NCBI GenBank assembly: GCA_938003615.1
Contig: CALKXO010000258.1
Span: 1-40,149, forward strand
From: an uncultured Pirellulaceae bacterium
GTDB taxonomy: Bacteria > Planctomycetota > Planctomycetia > Pirellulales > Pirellulaceae
Length of the DNA: 40,149 bases
Reading direction: 5' to 3'
Both the position numbers and the translations under genes were made by a program. The notes beneath the pieces are model-generated. The model was not told where the DNA came from. It did not search any database and saw only the letters and a list, made by a program, of their open reading frames with translations. Position 1 is the stretch's first letter. Each line of letters begins with the position of its first letter. This document shows positions 28,661-37,593 of this stretch, piece by piece.

Positions 28661-29500
28661 ATGCCCGAATTACCCGAAGTAGAAACGATGCGCAGGGGGA
28701 TTTTGAAGATCGAGGGTTCGATTGTCGTGAGCGCAGATCGTACGGCTTGCTCAAAACGCCCGATCGCGATCACGCCTCGTATCGATCGACTGAACAAACG
28801 AGTCTCAGGGCAGAAAGTGCTGCGCGTGGACCGGCTTGGCAAGCGTGTCGTGGTCGTGATGGAAAATCTGGATCGGCTGATTTTTGAGCCGAGGATGACG
28901 GGGCTGGTTTTGATCGCCGACCCGCCATCGGATGAGCATCTGCGATTTCGATTGACGTTGAAAAAATCTCCGGTGAAAGAGGTGCTGTTTTGGGACCGTC
29001 GAGGTTTGGGAAATGTTAGCCTGCTGTCGGATAAGGAGTACCAAGAAAAACTGACCAACGGGAAGCTTGGCCCAGACGCGCTGGAAATTACTGCATCGGA
29101 ATTTGTCGAGGCGTTTTCAAAGAAGCAGCGCGAGATCAAAGTTGCGCTGTTGGATCAGGCGGCCGTTGCTGGCGTCGGTAATCTATACGCCAGTGAGATT
29201 CTACATTTGGCCGGCGTCCACCCGCAAGCTAGATGCAATCGTCTGTCAAAGAAACAGTACCAACGCATTCATGCGCGTATGGTCGAAGTGCTGGAGATAG
29301 CGATTGAGCATGAAGGTTCCACGCTCTCCGATGGAACCTACCGCAACGCACTCAACGATCCCGGCGGCTATCAGAACCAGCACCGAGTGTACGATCGCGC
29401 CGGAGAAAAATGCCCTACCTGTCAAAACCAAACGATCGAACGTATTGTTCAGTGCCAGCGTTCGACGTTCTTCTGTAAGAAGTGTCAGAAGAAGCGATAA
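28661..29500 (+). CDS. mutM: Formamidopyrimidine-DNA glycosylase
   Basis: MPELPEVETMRRGI N-terminus; LLDQAAVAGVGNLYASEIL; C-terminal zinc finger CPTCQNQTIERIVQCQRSTFFCKKCQ. Confidence 0.97.
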   Translation: MPELPEVETMRRGILKIEGSIVVSADRTACSKRPIAITPRIDRLNKRVSGQKVLRVDRLGKRVVVVMENLDRLIFEPRMTGLVLIADPPSDEHLRFRLTLKKSPVKEVLFWDRRGLGNVSLLSDKEYQEKLTNGKLGPDALEITASEFVEAFSKKQREIKVALLDQAAVAGVGNLYASEILHLAGVHPQARCNRLSKKQYQRIHARMVEVLEIAIEHEGSTLSDGTYRNALNDPGGYQNQHRVYDRAGEKCPTCQNQTIERIVQCQRSTFFCKKCQKKR

Positions 29501-29583
29501 TCGTTGATCGCGCCGCGGATAGTCGTTGATCGCTCCGCGATCTTATCGTTGCGCGTGGTGATTGCGGAGCAATCAACGACTAT
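29495..29583. repeat. Inverted repeat (19/20 match) plus a related direct copy between convergent mutM and histidine kinase genes
   Basis: atagtcgttgatcgctccgc (29519-29538) versus gcggagcaatcaacgactat (29564-29583); related copy ataatcgttgatcgcgccgc just upstream. Confidence 0.85.
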
Positions 29584-29586
29584 CTT

Positions 29587-30432
29587 CTATCGCGCTTGAG
29601 CTGCCGCGTTCATCTGCGTGACGGCTCCGGCGATGCCGCGTGCTGCCGGGACGGGAGATGACTGCCGTTCCATGGGGAGCTTCAACGTGAAACAGGTTCC
29701 CTTACCTAATGAACTTTCCAAGCGGATCTTACCACCGTGGGCTTCAATGATATTCTTGCAAGTGGCCAGTCCCAAACCGGTGCCGCCTTTGCCCGATTCG
29801 TCTGGACCATTCTTCGTGCTGTAGTAGGGCTCGAATATCTTTCGCATAGTGGCTTCATCCATGCCGCTGCCACAATCACGTACGCTTAGGTCGACTGTTT
29901 TCGCTTGTTCGTCACGGGCAATCCGAATTTGCAGCTGGCCTCCCTCAGACATGGCTTGACGAGCGTTGATGACCAAGTTCATTAGGACTTGTTGGATCTG
30001 GTTACCAATCACCGACGCGGTCGGCAGATTGTCTTCGACCTGAACTTCGACCGAGATACGGTACTTTTGTAGCTCGCGTTCTAGCAAAACCATGGTCTCA
30101 TCAACCAGTTTTGCAACGTCAGTCTGTTCGAAATGTTCGCTGCGATTGCGAGCCATGCCTAGAACGGCGTTGGTGATTTTGGCGGCTCGGTTGCCGGCTT
30201 GGTTGATTTTGTCGAACGCCTTATCACGTGTTGGCTTGTCTTCGTAACGGATGCCCATTTTGGCATAGTTGATGATCGTCATCAGGACGTTGTTGAACTC
30301 GTGCGTTGTTGTGCTGACCAATTCGCCAAGGGCCGTCATGCGCTGGCATTCGTTGAGCCGCTTGGTGAGTACCTCGACTTGGGCGCGAAGTTCATTCAAT
30401 TCGTTTTCGTGGTTGGTTTGATTGGCGCTCAC
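29587..30432 (-). CDS. Sensor histidine kinase (HisKA + HATPase)
   Basis: MTALGELVSTTTHEFNNVLMTIINYAKMG (H box), VLMNLVINARQAM (N box), DCGSGM, GGTGLGLATCKNIIEAHGG. Track ORF runs to 30684; GTG at 30432 (VSANQTNHENELNEL) is a plausible start. Confidence 0.88.
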   Translation of the reverse strand: MSANQTNHENELNELRAQVEVLTKRLNECQRMTALGELVSTTTHEFNNVLMTIINYAKMGIRYEDKPTRDKAFDKINQAGNRAAKITNAVLGMARNRSEHFEQTDVAKLVDETMVLLERELQKYRISVEVQVEDNLPTASVIGNQIQQVLMNLVINARQAMSEGGQLQIRIARDEQAKTVDLSVRDCGSGMDEATMRKIFEPYYSTKNGPDESGKGGTGLGLATCKNIIEAHGGKIRLESSLGKGTCFTLKLPMERQSSPVPAARGIAGAVTQMNAAAQAR

Positions 30433-30703
30433 GCAGGAACCCTTTTTAGGATGCAGTGTTGGATGGATGTTTGGCTTGAGATGAGGCTCACCGATGTGTT
30501 TGCCATCGCACGTTTGTTGCCTAGTGGAGAGGATCGGCAGTTTCAGGAAGTGGATTGACGATTCAATTGTTGGAAAAGAACGTTCACCCACGTCTCCCAT
30601 TTTGAACCCCGAAACCACCTGCCCTGCCCAGCCATACAGAAGACCCTGCTGGCGAGGTAGAAATGCTGATAGCTGCAAGCACAAGTGACAGCATCGGGGT
30701 GAT

Positions 30704-30864
30704 CCTTTTCCCCGTGGTTAGCAAAGCCACGCAATGACAGCGGTGGAGCGTAAGGTCTCTCTGCCCCTTAAGTAGGGAAAAGGCCTAAGTTCCCCTCTAA
30801 GTTGGACCGAAGAGAAAGCATAGCCGTCGTTGCGGCTACGATTCTCGGGTCAATTGACCTGAGA
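30704..30864 (+). promoter_or_regulatory. Structured 5' leader upstream of the glycosyltransferase gene
   Basis: Stems read directly: ccttttccc (30704-30712)/gggaaaagg (30775-30783); cgtgg (30713-30717)/ccacg (30727-30731); taagg (30751-30755)/cctta (30766-30770); tagccg (30821-30826)/cggcta (30833-30838); near-palindrome tctcgggtcaattgacctgaga (30843-30864). Confidence 0.5.
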
Positions 30865-30893
30865 CCTTCCAACCTTTTAAGTGGGCCAAGTCC

Positions 30894-31874
30894 ATGAATG
30901 GGACTCACTCTCGTTATTCCGTTATTGTTCCGGTCGTCGGTCAGCCCTCTGCGGTCGACGATACACTTGCATCGATTCTTCGTGACATGCCCGATGAAAG
31001 CGAAGTAATTCTGGTGCACGATGGAACTTTCGAAGACACCTATAACATTGGCGAAGAGCTAACGCTGGTTGATGCGAGGACAAAGCGTCTGTCGTTTCAG
31101 TTTGCCGCAGCTCTCGATCAGGCAGATGGAGACATCATTGCGTTGGTCCGACCGGGGGTTGAGCTTCCAGAGGGGTGGAGCACGATCGTAGAAGATAAGT
31201 TCTCTGATGCTTCCGTTGCGTCCGCCGCGCCCATCATTGCGGGTCAGGCCAAGCCCGATCAAATTGTTGCTGCTGGTGTCAAGACAAACTATCACTATCG
31301 CCGGATCTTGGTTGGGCAGGGAAACAAAATGGCCCAGCGTGTCTTGGGCCGGCTCAATCCACTCGGGCCAACCAGTTGGGCCGGTTTCTATCGCCGCAGC
31401 ACATTGGCGATGTTTGTGGGATTGGATTTCAAGCTGGAAGACCAGTATCTTGATTTGGACTTAGCCTTGACGCTCAACGCGATGGGCTATTCAAGTGTTT
31501 CTGTGCCGGAGTGTGTCTGTCAGGTAGATCGACCGGCGACAGTCATTAGGGAAGCTGAATCGACACATGGCCAGTCAGCTCAACGCTCGATTGCCAGACA
31601 TGCCAGCCACGAATCCGTGTTTAGTCGCGGTTGGGTTTCCTTCGCCGCAGAGTTGCTTTCGGGCATCATTTCGCCCGGTTCGTTTCAACAAGCAATGGGA
31701 CGATTTGGGGCATCTCGATTTCGGGTAGAAGATGCAGCGTTTGCGGATCGCATTACCGAGATTATCCGTCGCAAGAAAGCGATAGAGAAAACAGGTTTGC
31801 AGGTTCACGAAGAAGAGTTGTCGACTGACGTTAACGCTGCGATCAAGCATCGTCAGCAGCAACGAGCAGCCTAG
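30894..31874 (+). CDS. Glycosyltransferase family 2-like protein
   Basis: YSVIVPVVGQPSAVDDTLASILRDMPDESEVILVHDG... resembles a GT-A N-terminus; ALDQADGDIIALVRPGVELPEGW and later GPTSWAGFYRRS. Confidence 0.75.
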   Translation: MNGTHSRYSVIVPVVGQPSAVDDTLASILRDMPDESEVILVHDGTFEDTYNIGEELTLVDARTKRLSFQFAAALDQADGDIIALVRPGVELPEGWSTIVEDKFSDASVASAAPIIAGQAKPDQIVAAGVKTNYHYRRILVGQGNKMAQRVLGRLNPLGPTSWAGFYRRSTLAMFVGLDFKLEDQYLDLDLALTLNAMGYSSVSVPECVCQVDRPATVIREAESTHGQSAQRSIARHASHESVFSRGWVSFAAELLSGIISPGSFQQAMGRFGASRFRVEDAAFADRITEIIRRKKAIEKTGLQVHEEELSTDVNAAIKHRQQQRAA

Positions 31875-31891
31875 GCTTGGTGACCGGGGCT

Positions 31892-32737
31892 CTAATTTTC
31901 GGTCGGCTTGTTGGACCGCCAGTGCCGTTCGGCCAGTGCGCCAAGTTCGATTGGAAACGAACCAGCGGGGACATGTTCGTAAAGAAATTTGATCAATCGT
32001 CGATCGACGGCTGTTAAATGCGTGGCATCGCCATATTGATTTGTCGCAGGATTCTCATAAAAGAGACTGGCCGGGATTCGTGCCGAGTCTCCGACAAGCC
32101 CCATGACCTGCGTTAATTCTTCCAACAAAAAATTTGACAGGTGTTTTCCGGACAGCTGATCTTCGGCGATCAAAACGACTGCGGTTTCGATTTCATATTT
32201 GTCATTCCAGTCGACGCTGAAGAAACCACGGTTTCCTTTGATGATACTGAAGCCGTGTGCCCGGCCGACTTCAGAAAATTTGTTGGATGCAATAAAGTAG
32301 ATTTTGATTGACGCCGAATCCGTTTCATCGGGCAGCTGTACAATTTTTCTTTTCTCTGGGAGTACTTTATTGATCTCTTTGATCGAACGCCGTAAGAGGA
32401 CTGAATGTCGGTTGCGATCCCCGAAGACCGACAGTTCGGGAACTTTTTCCCAACGCACGGTTCGCGCTTCATTGGAGTTGTCGTACTCCGTTTTTGCCAA
32501 CACATCTGATATGAACAGTAACGTGTTACGGCTGTCTTTTGGTGAGGTTGGTTGAGCAAGGACCGCGACCGTAGATATCCACGACCATGCAAGGAACGCT
32601 ATGAGTGCAAATGGTATGCGAAAATATCGTTGTTTCGGTGCAGAACGTCGGCGAGAATAGTGTTTCAATGTTGTCTCAGCATGGGTCGGCTGGCACTGGC
32701 GGCGGGACGAGCAAACGGTGGGAAGCGCTCCAAGCAT
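31892..32737 (-). CDS. DUF2927-like secreted protein
   Basis: N-terminal hydrophobic segment; FLLEELTQVMGLVGDSARIPASLFYENPA...LTAVDRRLIKFLYEHVPAG resembles the DUF2927 metallopeptidase-like pattern. Confidence 0.55.
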   Translation of the reverse strand: MLGALPTVCSSRRQCQPTHAETTLKHYSRRRSAPKQRYFRIPFALIAFLAWSWISTVAVLAQPTSPKDSRNTLLFISDVLAKTEYDNSNEARTVRWEKVPELSVFGDRNRHSVLLRRSIKEINKVLPEKRKIVQLPDETDSASIKIYFIASNKFSEVGRAHGFSIIKGNRGFFSVDWNDKYEIETAVVLIAEDQLSGKHLSNFLLEELTQVMGLVGDSARIPASLFYENPATNQYGDATHLTAVDRRLIKFLYEHVPAGSFPIELGALAERHWRSNKPTEN

Positions 32738-33049
32738 AAGGCATTTCCGGACTCGCGGTGGTCACCAACGAGAATTTTTCCGAAAACAACTGGCATTGGC
32801 GCCATCAGCGATAAGACATGCTGGATGAACCGCCGTATTGATCGAGCGCGTTGGCTTGTGCGGCGTTTGATGCGCCTTCCTGACTTGGTTGCCGGGAAAT
32901 GTTATCAAACGCAGGGAGAAAACGGTCCTATTTCGGGTACGTTTTCGTTTGTCAGCAGCGTAAAATTGGAGCTTGGAGCAACGCAGGAAACCTCCCACGT
33001 ACGAACCGCCGCATCCCTTACTTTTTCCAAGCACGACTTCAGGATCACG

Positions 33050-34351
33050 ATGTACTTTCGACTTGCCAAACGGATGCTGATGGAAACCGACAAACGCCTG
33101 TTGTGGAAACTGGCGTGGAACATGGGCGTCAAAGGACTTGTCAGTGTGCAGAAGCACAAGAGCCGCCTCGCCAAAGGAAAGTTTTTTCCTCCTTACTTGT
33201 ACATCTCGATCATCAACAGTTGCAATCTGCGCTGCCAAGGTTGTTGGGTAGATGTAGCTCACAAGCAACAGAAGATCGATGTAGAAGCGATGAACCGGAT
33301 GATCAATCGCGCCAAAGAAATGGGCAACTCATTTTTCGGATTGCTTGGTGGCGAACCGTTCATGCACAAAGAGCTGTTCGAGATTTTAGAGGCGCACCCG
33401 GATGCTTACTTTCAGGTTTTCACAAACGGACATTTCATTACCGACGAAGTGGCCAAACGCTTACGAAAGTGCGGCAACGTTACACCCTTGGTTAGCGTCG
33501 AAGGATCGGAAATTATCAGCGACCAGCGCCGCGGCAAGGCGGGAGTGCTGTCGGCGACGATGGAAGGGCTGCAGAATTGTCTCAATAACAAAGTCATGAC
33601 TGGCGTCTGTACCAGTCTCTGTCAGAGCAATATTGACGATCTGCTAACGGAGAAATGGGTCGACCGTCTGATTGATATGGGCGTGATGTACACTTGGTAT
33701 CATGTCTTTCGTCCGGTGGGGCCCGAGGCGTCCCCCGAACTGGTGCTAACACCTGAACAGACCCGAAAAGCGCGTCAGTTCGTGGTTGACATGCGTTGTA
33801 AGAAGCCGATTATCTTCATCGACGCGTACTACGATGCCGATGGCCAAGCGCTGTGTCCGGCGGCGACAGGATTTACACATCACATCAATCCGTGGGGCGA
33901 CATTGAACCGTGCCCCGTGATTCAAATTGCAAGTGAATCGATTCACGACAGTCGGCCGCTGGACGAGGTGTTCAATGAATCTGATTTCCTGCGCGACTTC
34001 CGCAAAACGGCGGCTCAACATACGCGCGGATGCATTGTGTTGGAGCGTCCGGACCTAATCGAGGCGCTGGCTGATCGCCACGGTGCCAAAGACTCAACAG
34101 CGCGCAAGACGGCGATTGCAGAACTTCAGGCAGCCAACGCGCATCGTTCTCAGTATGACCCGGACGCCGTTTCGATTCCAGAAAAGAGCTGGGCTTATCG
34201 AATCGCCAAGAAGATTGCCTATCATGATTACGGCGTTTATGAAGAGCATTTCGAGCGTGAGAACTGGGCTGATCCAGAACTGGAGCAATCTCATCAGGCA
34301 GGATCCCAAGCATCCAATCGGGGCGACGGCGATTTGATCCAGCTGAAATAG
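33050..34351 (+). CDS. Radical SAM protein
   Basis: YLYISIINSCNLRCQGCWVDV (CxxxCxxC), FFGLLGGEPFMHKELFEI, C-terminal CPAATGFTHHINPWGDIEPCPVIQ. ATG at 33050 (MYFRLAKRMLMETDKR) preferred over the track start at 32552. Confidence 0.88.
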   Translation: MYFRLAKRMLMETDKRLLWKLAWNMGVKGLVSVQKHKSRLAKGKFFPPYLYISIINSCNLRCQGCWVDVAHKQQKIDVEAMNRMINRAKEMGNSFFGLLGGEPFMHKELFEILEAHPDAYFQVFTNGHFITDEVAKRLRKCGNVTPLVSVEGSEIISDQRRGKAGVLSATMEGLQNCLNNKVMTGVCTSLCQSNIDDLLTEKWVDRLIDMGVMYTWYHVFRPVGPEASPELVLTPEQTRKARQFVVDMRCKKPIIFIDAYYDADGQALCPAATGFTHHINPWGDIEPCPVIQIASESIHDSRPLDEVFNESDFLRDFRKTAAQHTRGCIVLERPDLIEALADRHGAKDSTARKTAIAELQAANAHRSQYDPDAVSIPEKSWAYRIAKKIAYHDYGVYEEHFERENWADPELEQSHQAGSQASNRGDGDLIQLK

Positions 34352-34377
34352 ACGGCCTCTTCGCTGAATGTTATGCT

Positions 34378-34449
34378 CAGTAGCAGTCGCTTATTAGTAG
34401 ATCCCTCTCTCCCAGAGGGACACGCTTCTCGGGAGAGAAGCGGCTACTG
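34378..34449. repeat. Nested hairpin element downstream of the radical SAM gene
   Basis: Outer cagtagc (34378-34384)/gctactg (34443-34449); inner ccctc/gaggg (34403-34419) and cttctc/gagaag (34425-34440). Confidence 0.7.
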
Positions 34450-34487
34450 ATGCGCTGTGATCGACAACCCTGTTTTGGGGAAACGCA

Positions 34488-34840
34488 ATGGGATTCATTT
34501 GGTTCGTCGTCTTCGGCATTGTTGTGTTTGGCGGGCTTCCTCGTTTTCAATGCGTCAGCAGGGCTTCTTTGATAAATTCGGGAAAGCGTTGGGATTTCAG
34601 GATATCGATTTTACCAGCCACCCAAAGTTCTCGAAGATGTTCGTACTTCAAGGCCCCAATGAAGAAGTCGTACGCAAGTTTTTCACGCCGAGCTTGCTTG
34701 AGTTTTTTGAAACGCAAGACAATGTCAGTGTCGCAGGTGGTTTCGGGCGCGTGATGATGTACAACGGCCGCAAGCTGTTGCCGCCCGAAGAAGTCAAGGA
34801 CGCTCTTGCCAAAGCCTATGAGGTACGGGCACATCGTTGA
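34488..34840 (+). pseudogene. Decayed membrane protein: N-terminal TM in one frame, C-terminal domain in another
   Basis: MGFIWFVVFGIVVFGGLP (frame of 34488 ORF), then RQQGFFDKFGKALGFQDIDFTSHPKFSKMFVLQGPNEEVVRKFFTPSLLEFFETQDNVSVAGGFGRVMMYNGRKLLPPEEVKDALAKAYEV in the 34457 ORF frame. Confidence 0.6.
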
Positions 34841-35035
34841 TGGAGCGTAGAGCATCAACCGCGCCCTCCAACCGGTCTTTTAGGCAAAGTGGTTTGTGCG
34901 CATGGTCATCGCAACGGCCTCAAGAAATTCACGCAGTGTCGCCTCTTCGCATTGAAATTGTTTTTGATGTTGGAGTATTCTCGACTCGTACAAAAATTGC
35001 GATTGTTTGGCAGTGATTGGGTCACTTGCTTTAAT

Positions 35036-35575
35036 GGCCTTTAACTCCGATGATTGATTCTCCTGCTGGCGCGAGTGCCTCACTTCGGTCAATATCCTCA
35101 GGAAGCTCAGTTGTCGCAAAGAATTTTGTATCTGGTATCTCATACAAGTCCACAATTTGCTCAGCGGTGATCGATTTCCCTTTGCCTAGTTCATAAAAGC
35201 GCATGGACGTGTCATTATTTGCCCTCTACTGGATAATGCCTGCCTCGTTGCGGATGTCTATCATCGCTACCCAAGGTTGATAGGTGATCGGCTCCTCAAT
35301 CGGATAATTGTGAATATCGTTTGGTTTGATCGTACGAAGTTCTGCGCGAGACAACTGCGCGTTTAAAACTATCGCTGCATCTTCCTTCAGCACCCAGCCG
35401 TTGGCCCGACAGCGCGGTCTTCCAGCACCTTTTTCACCTCGGCTTCATGCTCTGCGGGAACCTTGAGCTTGACTGAAACGGCTGTTCTCCTCTTGAGCAG
35501 ATGCAGTAGAAACGAAGAGGGCCGTCACAAAAAAAATTAACACCATTTCAAACAACGATAGTTGGGCGCGCATTT
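35036..35575 (-). pseudogene. Decayed secreted protein with several frameshifts and an in-frame stop
   Basis: MRAQLSLFEMVLIFFVTALFVSTASAQEENSRF..., then TAVSVKLKVPAEHEAEVKKVLEDRAVG, then RANGWVLKEDAAIVLNAQLSRAELRTIKPNDIHNYPIEEPITYQPWVAMIDIRNEAGIIQ*RANNDTSMRFYELGKGKSITAEQIVDLYEIPDTKFFATTELPEDI in successive frames. Confidence 0.65.
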
Positions 35576-35746
35576 TGAAAATTTTATCAATTCCACGCGT
35601 TGGGTCTTAAACCCATTCTGATTGATTCAGACAACGGGAGCAACATTGGACGAGTGTTTTTTACCGAAGCCTAGGACGGCGAATGGAATGATTCGTTTTA
35701 TTTTCAGTGCCGGTAAAAAGCGAGGATAGCGCACCTAGGACAACGT

Positions 35747-36802
35747 CTATTTCGTCATGGCGTACGCGTGAGCCAAAGCGCCCAGCACTGGCGCATCGTC
35801 GCCGCACGCTGAAAATTCGAACTGGGTGAGGTTTTTGAATCCGTCTAAACAGTACGTGCGGTAGGCATCTTCGGCCGCTTTGCGATAACGCTCGCGCACG
35901 GATTCGCTAAGGTCGCAGACGCCGCCGCCAATGACTACCAAATCGTAGTCGCCTAAATAATTGATGCTTAACAGACCAATCCCAAGTGCTTTCGCTTGGT
36001 CGTCAAACAATTCTAGCGCCAACGCATCGCCACCATCGGCAAGGTCGCGCAGTTGCTTGGCCTTGTCTTTGAAGCTTCCTGATTGCTGATTGAGAGCGTG
36101 GTCTTTCCAATCTGGCAGCGACAGACGATATTCAAGCTGATGGGTCAGTCCGGTTAGCGACACTGCCGATTCGATTGTCGCCATCGCGTTACCGACGACC
36201 AATTGTCGGTCGTGTTCATGCCGAAAAGCGAACTCGGGAAGCAACACATGTCCCGCATGCCCTGCCCTGCCCTCAAGTCCACGTACCACTTGGCCATTGC
36301 GAACTTCACCACCGCCAAGTCCGGTTCCGACGATCACCATAAACAAAGACGAAACGTTCTCCACACTGCGCTGCCCAAGTTTTGCTTCCCAGTTGAGATC
36401 ACCCTTGCGGATCACGTATTCGCCAAGTGCGGCGGCTTGTCCATCCCCGACATAGTGAACATTAATTTTTGGGTTGAGCTTTTGCAATTCCTTTTCCAGC
36501 TCAAGACGAATCGGGTAACGATCCCAAATGGTTGGATCAAGGTTGGGCGTTTTTAGCAGAATTCCGTCAAGCGTTGCCGGGCCAGGGGTGGCGAGTCCCA
36601 AAGCGCTAATTTGATCTACGGTTCCGCCGAGCCCCTGTATCCCTTGTTGGACTTGTTCAACAATCGCACTGATCGTTGCCTGAGGACCGTCTGACGCGCG
36701 CGTGGCAAACTGGTCTGAGACAAAAAGAACATTCTGCTCGTTTCCGCCAATCGTAACGGTGGTGGTTGTTCCACCAACATCTACACCCACATAAAATGTC
36801 AC
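35747..36802 (-). CDS. ROK family kinase (glucokinase-like)
   Basis: YVGVDVGGTTTTVTIGG, ALGLATPGPATLDGILLKTPNL, VGDGQAAALGEY, VIVGTGLGGGEVRNGQVVRGLEGRAGHAGH. Confidence 0.9.
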   Translation of the reverse strand: MTFYVGVDVGGTTTTVTIGGNEQNVLFVSDQFATRASDGPQATISAIVEQVQQGIQGLGGTVDQISALGLATPGPATLDGILLKTPNLDPTIWDRYPIRLELEKELQKLNPKINVHYVGDGQAAALGEYVIRKGDLNWEAKLGQRSVENVSSLFMVIVGTGLGGGEVRNGQVVRGLEGRAGHAGHVLLPEFAFRHEHDRQLVVGNAMATIESAVSLTGLTHQLEYRLSLPDWKDHALNQQSGSFKDKAKQLRDLADGGDALALELFDDQAKALGIGLLSINYLGDYDLVVIGGGVCDLSESVRERYRKAAEDAYRTYCLDGFKNLTQFEFSACGDDAPVLGALAHAYAMTK

Positions 36803-37035
36803 GGATCTCTTCCTTGATTGTATTGGAATTTTTCAAGACGCGTTTGAACACGATTGTAATGTGCAAATCGTGAATTGTCGCCATCCCATTGCTGAATCGA
36901 TAGGTTAACACACACGAACTATCGGAAGCCGGCGGAATCACAAAGACTCGGGTCCTGTTTGCCGATGGAGTTCAATGCCATAATTCCGACTTGAATGTTG
37001 TCTTCTGTACAAACTAGTTTTTGCAACGATCTGCC

Positions 37036-37593
37036 ATGATTTTTAAGACCTTCCGCTACCTTGAAAACGGTGAACTGGATTCTACAGCATCGATCGACAC
37101 TCAGGATCTGGATCAGACCATCGTTGGTCATTTTACTGGCGATCTAAAGTCACTTTCTGGCGATCTTGAATTGCCGATGGAGCGCCCCGTTCCGGATGTT
37201 GGACATCTTGAGTACAGAATAGGATCAGATCTCAAGGGCGGCGCGTTTGTGCTTTACTACTTTCACGACGAACTGATGATAGCTTCGTTAATGCTGCAGG
37301 GCGTCAACGACCGGCCCGAAATGGATCTCCTGCAGGTCTTTAAGTATCTGCTTTTGGAGCCCGAGGGGATCGACGAAGAAGAGGGGCCTACCGACGAGGA
37401 AATCGACGAAGTGCTCGCCATGGATGCGTTTCAGTTCGAAAGCGTTTCGGAACGACCTGCCCTGCTGTCGGTGGTCTACGAGCTTGAGCCAGACGCGCAT
37501 GAAGAAACGAAGCATGTGGAAAACATGAACGCCCATTTGGCAGCGGCTTTCTTTGGTCTACCGGTCGAGAAGGTCGACGATGACGAATCTTAA
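37036..37593 (+). CDS. Hypothetical acidic protein
   Basis: Open frame from ATG 37036 (MIFKTFRYLENGELDSTASIDTQDLDQTIVGHFTG...), ending convergent with the next gene with a 4-nt overlap. Confidence 0.7.
   Translation: MIFKTFRYLENGELDSTASIDTQDLDQTIVGHFTGDLKSLSGDLELPMERPVPDVGHLEYRIGSDLKGGAFVLYYFHDELMIASLMLQGVNDRPEMDLLQVFKYLLLEPEGIDEEEGPTDEEIDEVLAMDAFQFESVSERPALLSVVYELEPDAHEETKHVENMNAHLAAAFFGLPVEKVDDDES

Noticed and set aside
30704-30783. Direct call as a c-di-GMP-I (GEMM) riboswitch
   Set aside because: Only a short fragment (gcaaagccacg) resembles it; the conserved 5' half and tetraloop-receptor parts are not present.
32552-33049. N-terminal 166-residue extension of the radical SAM ORF
   Set aside because: Overlaps the 5' end of the divergent DUF2927-like gene and has no family-like sequence; the start at 33050 fits better.
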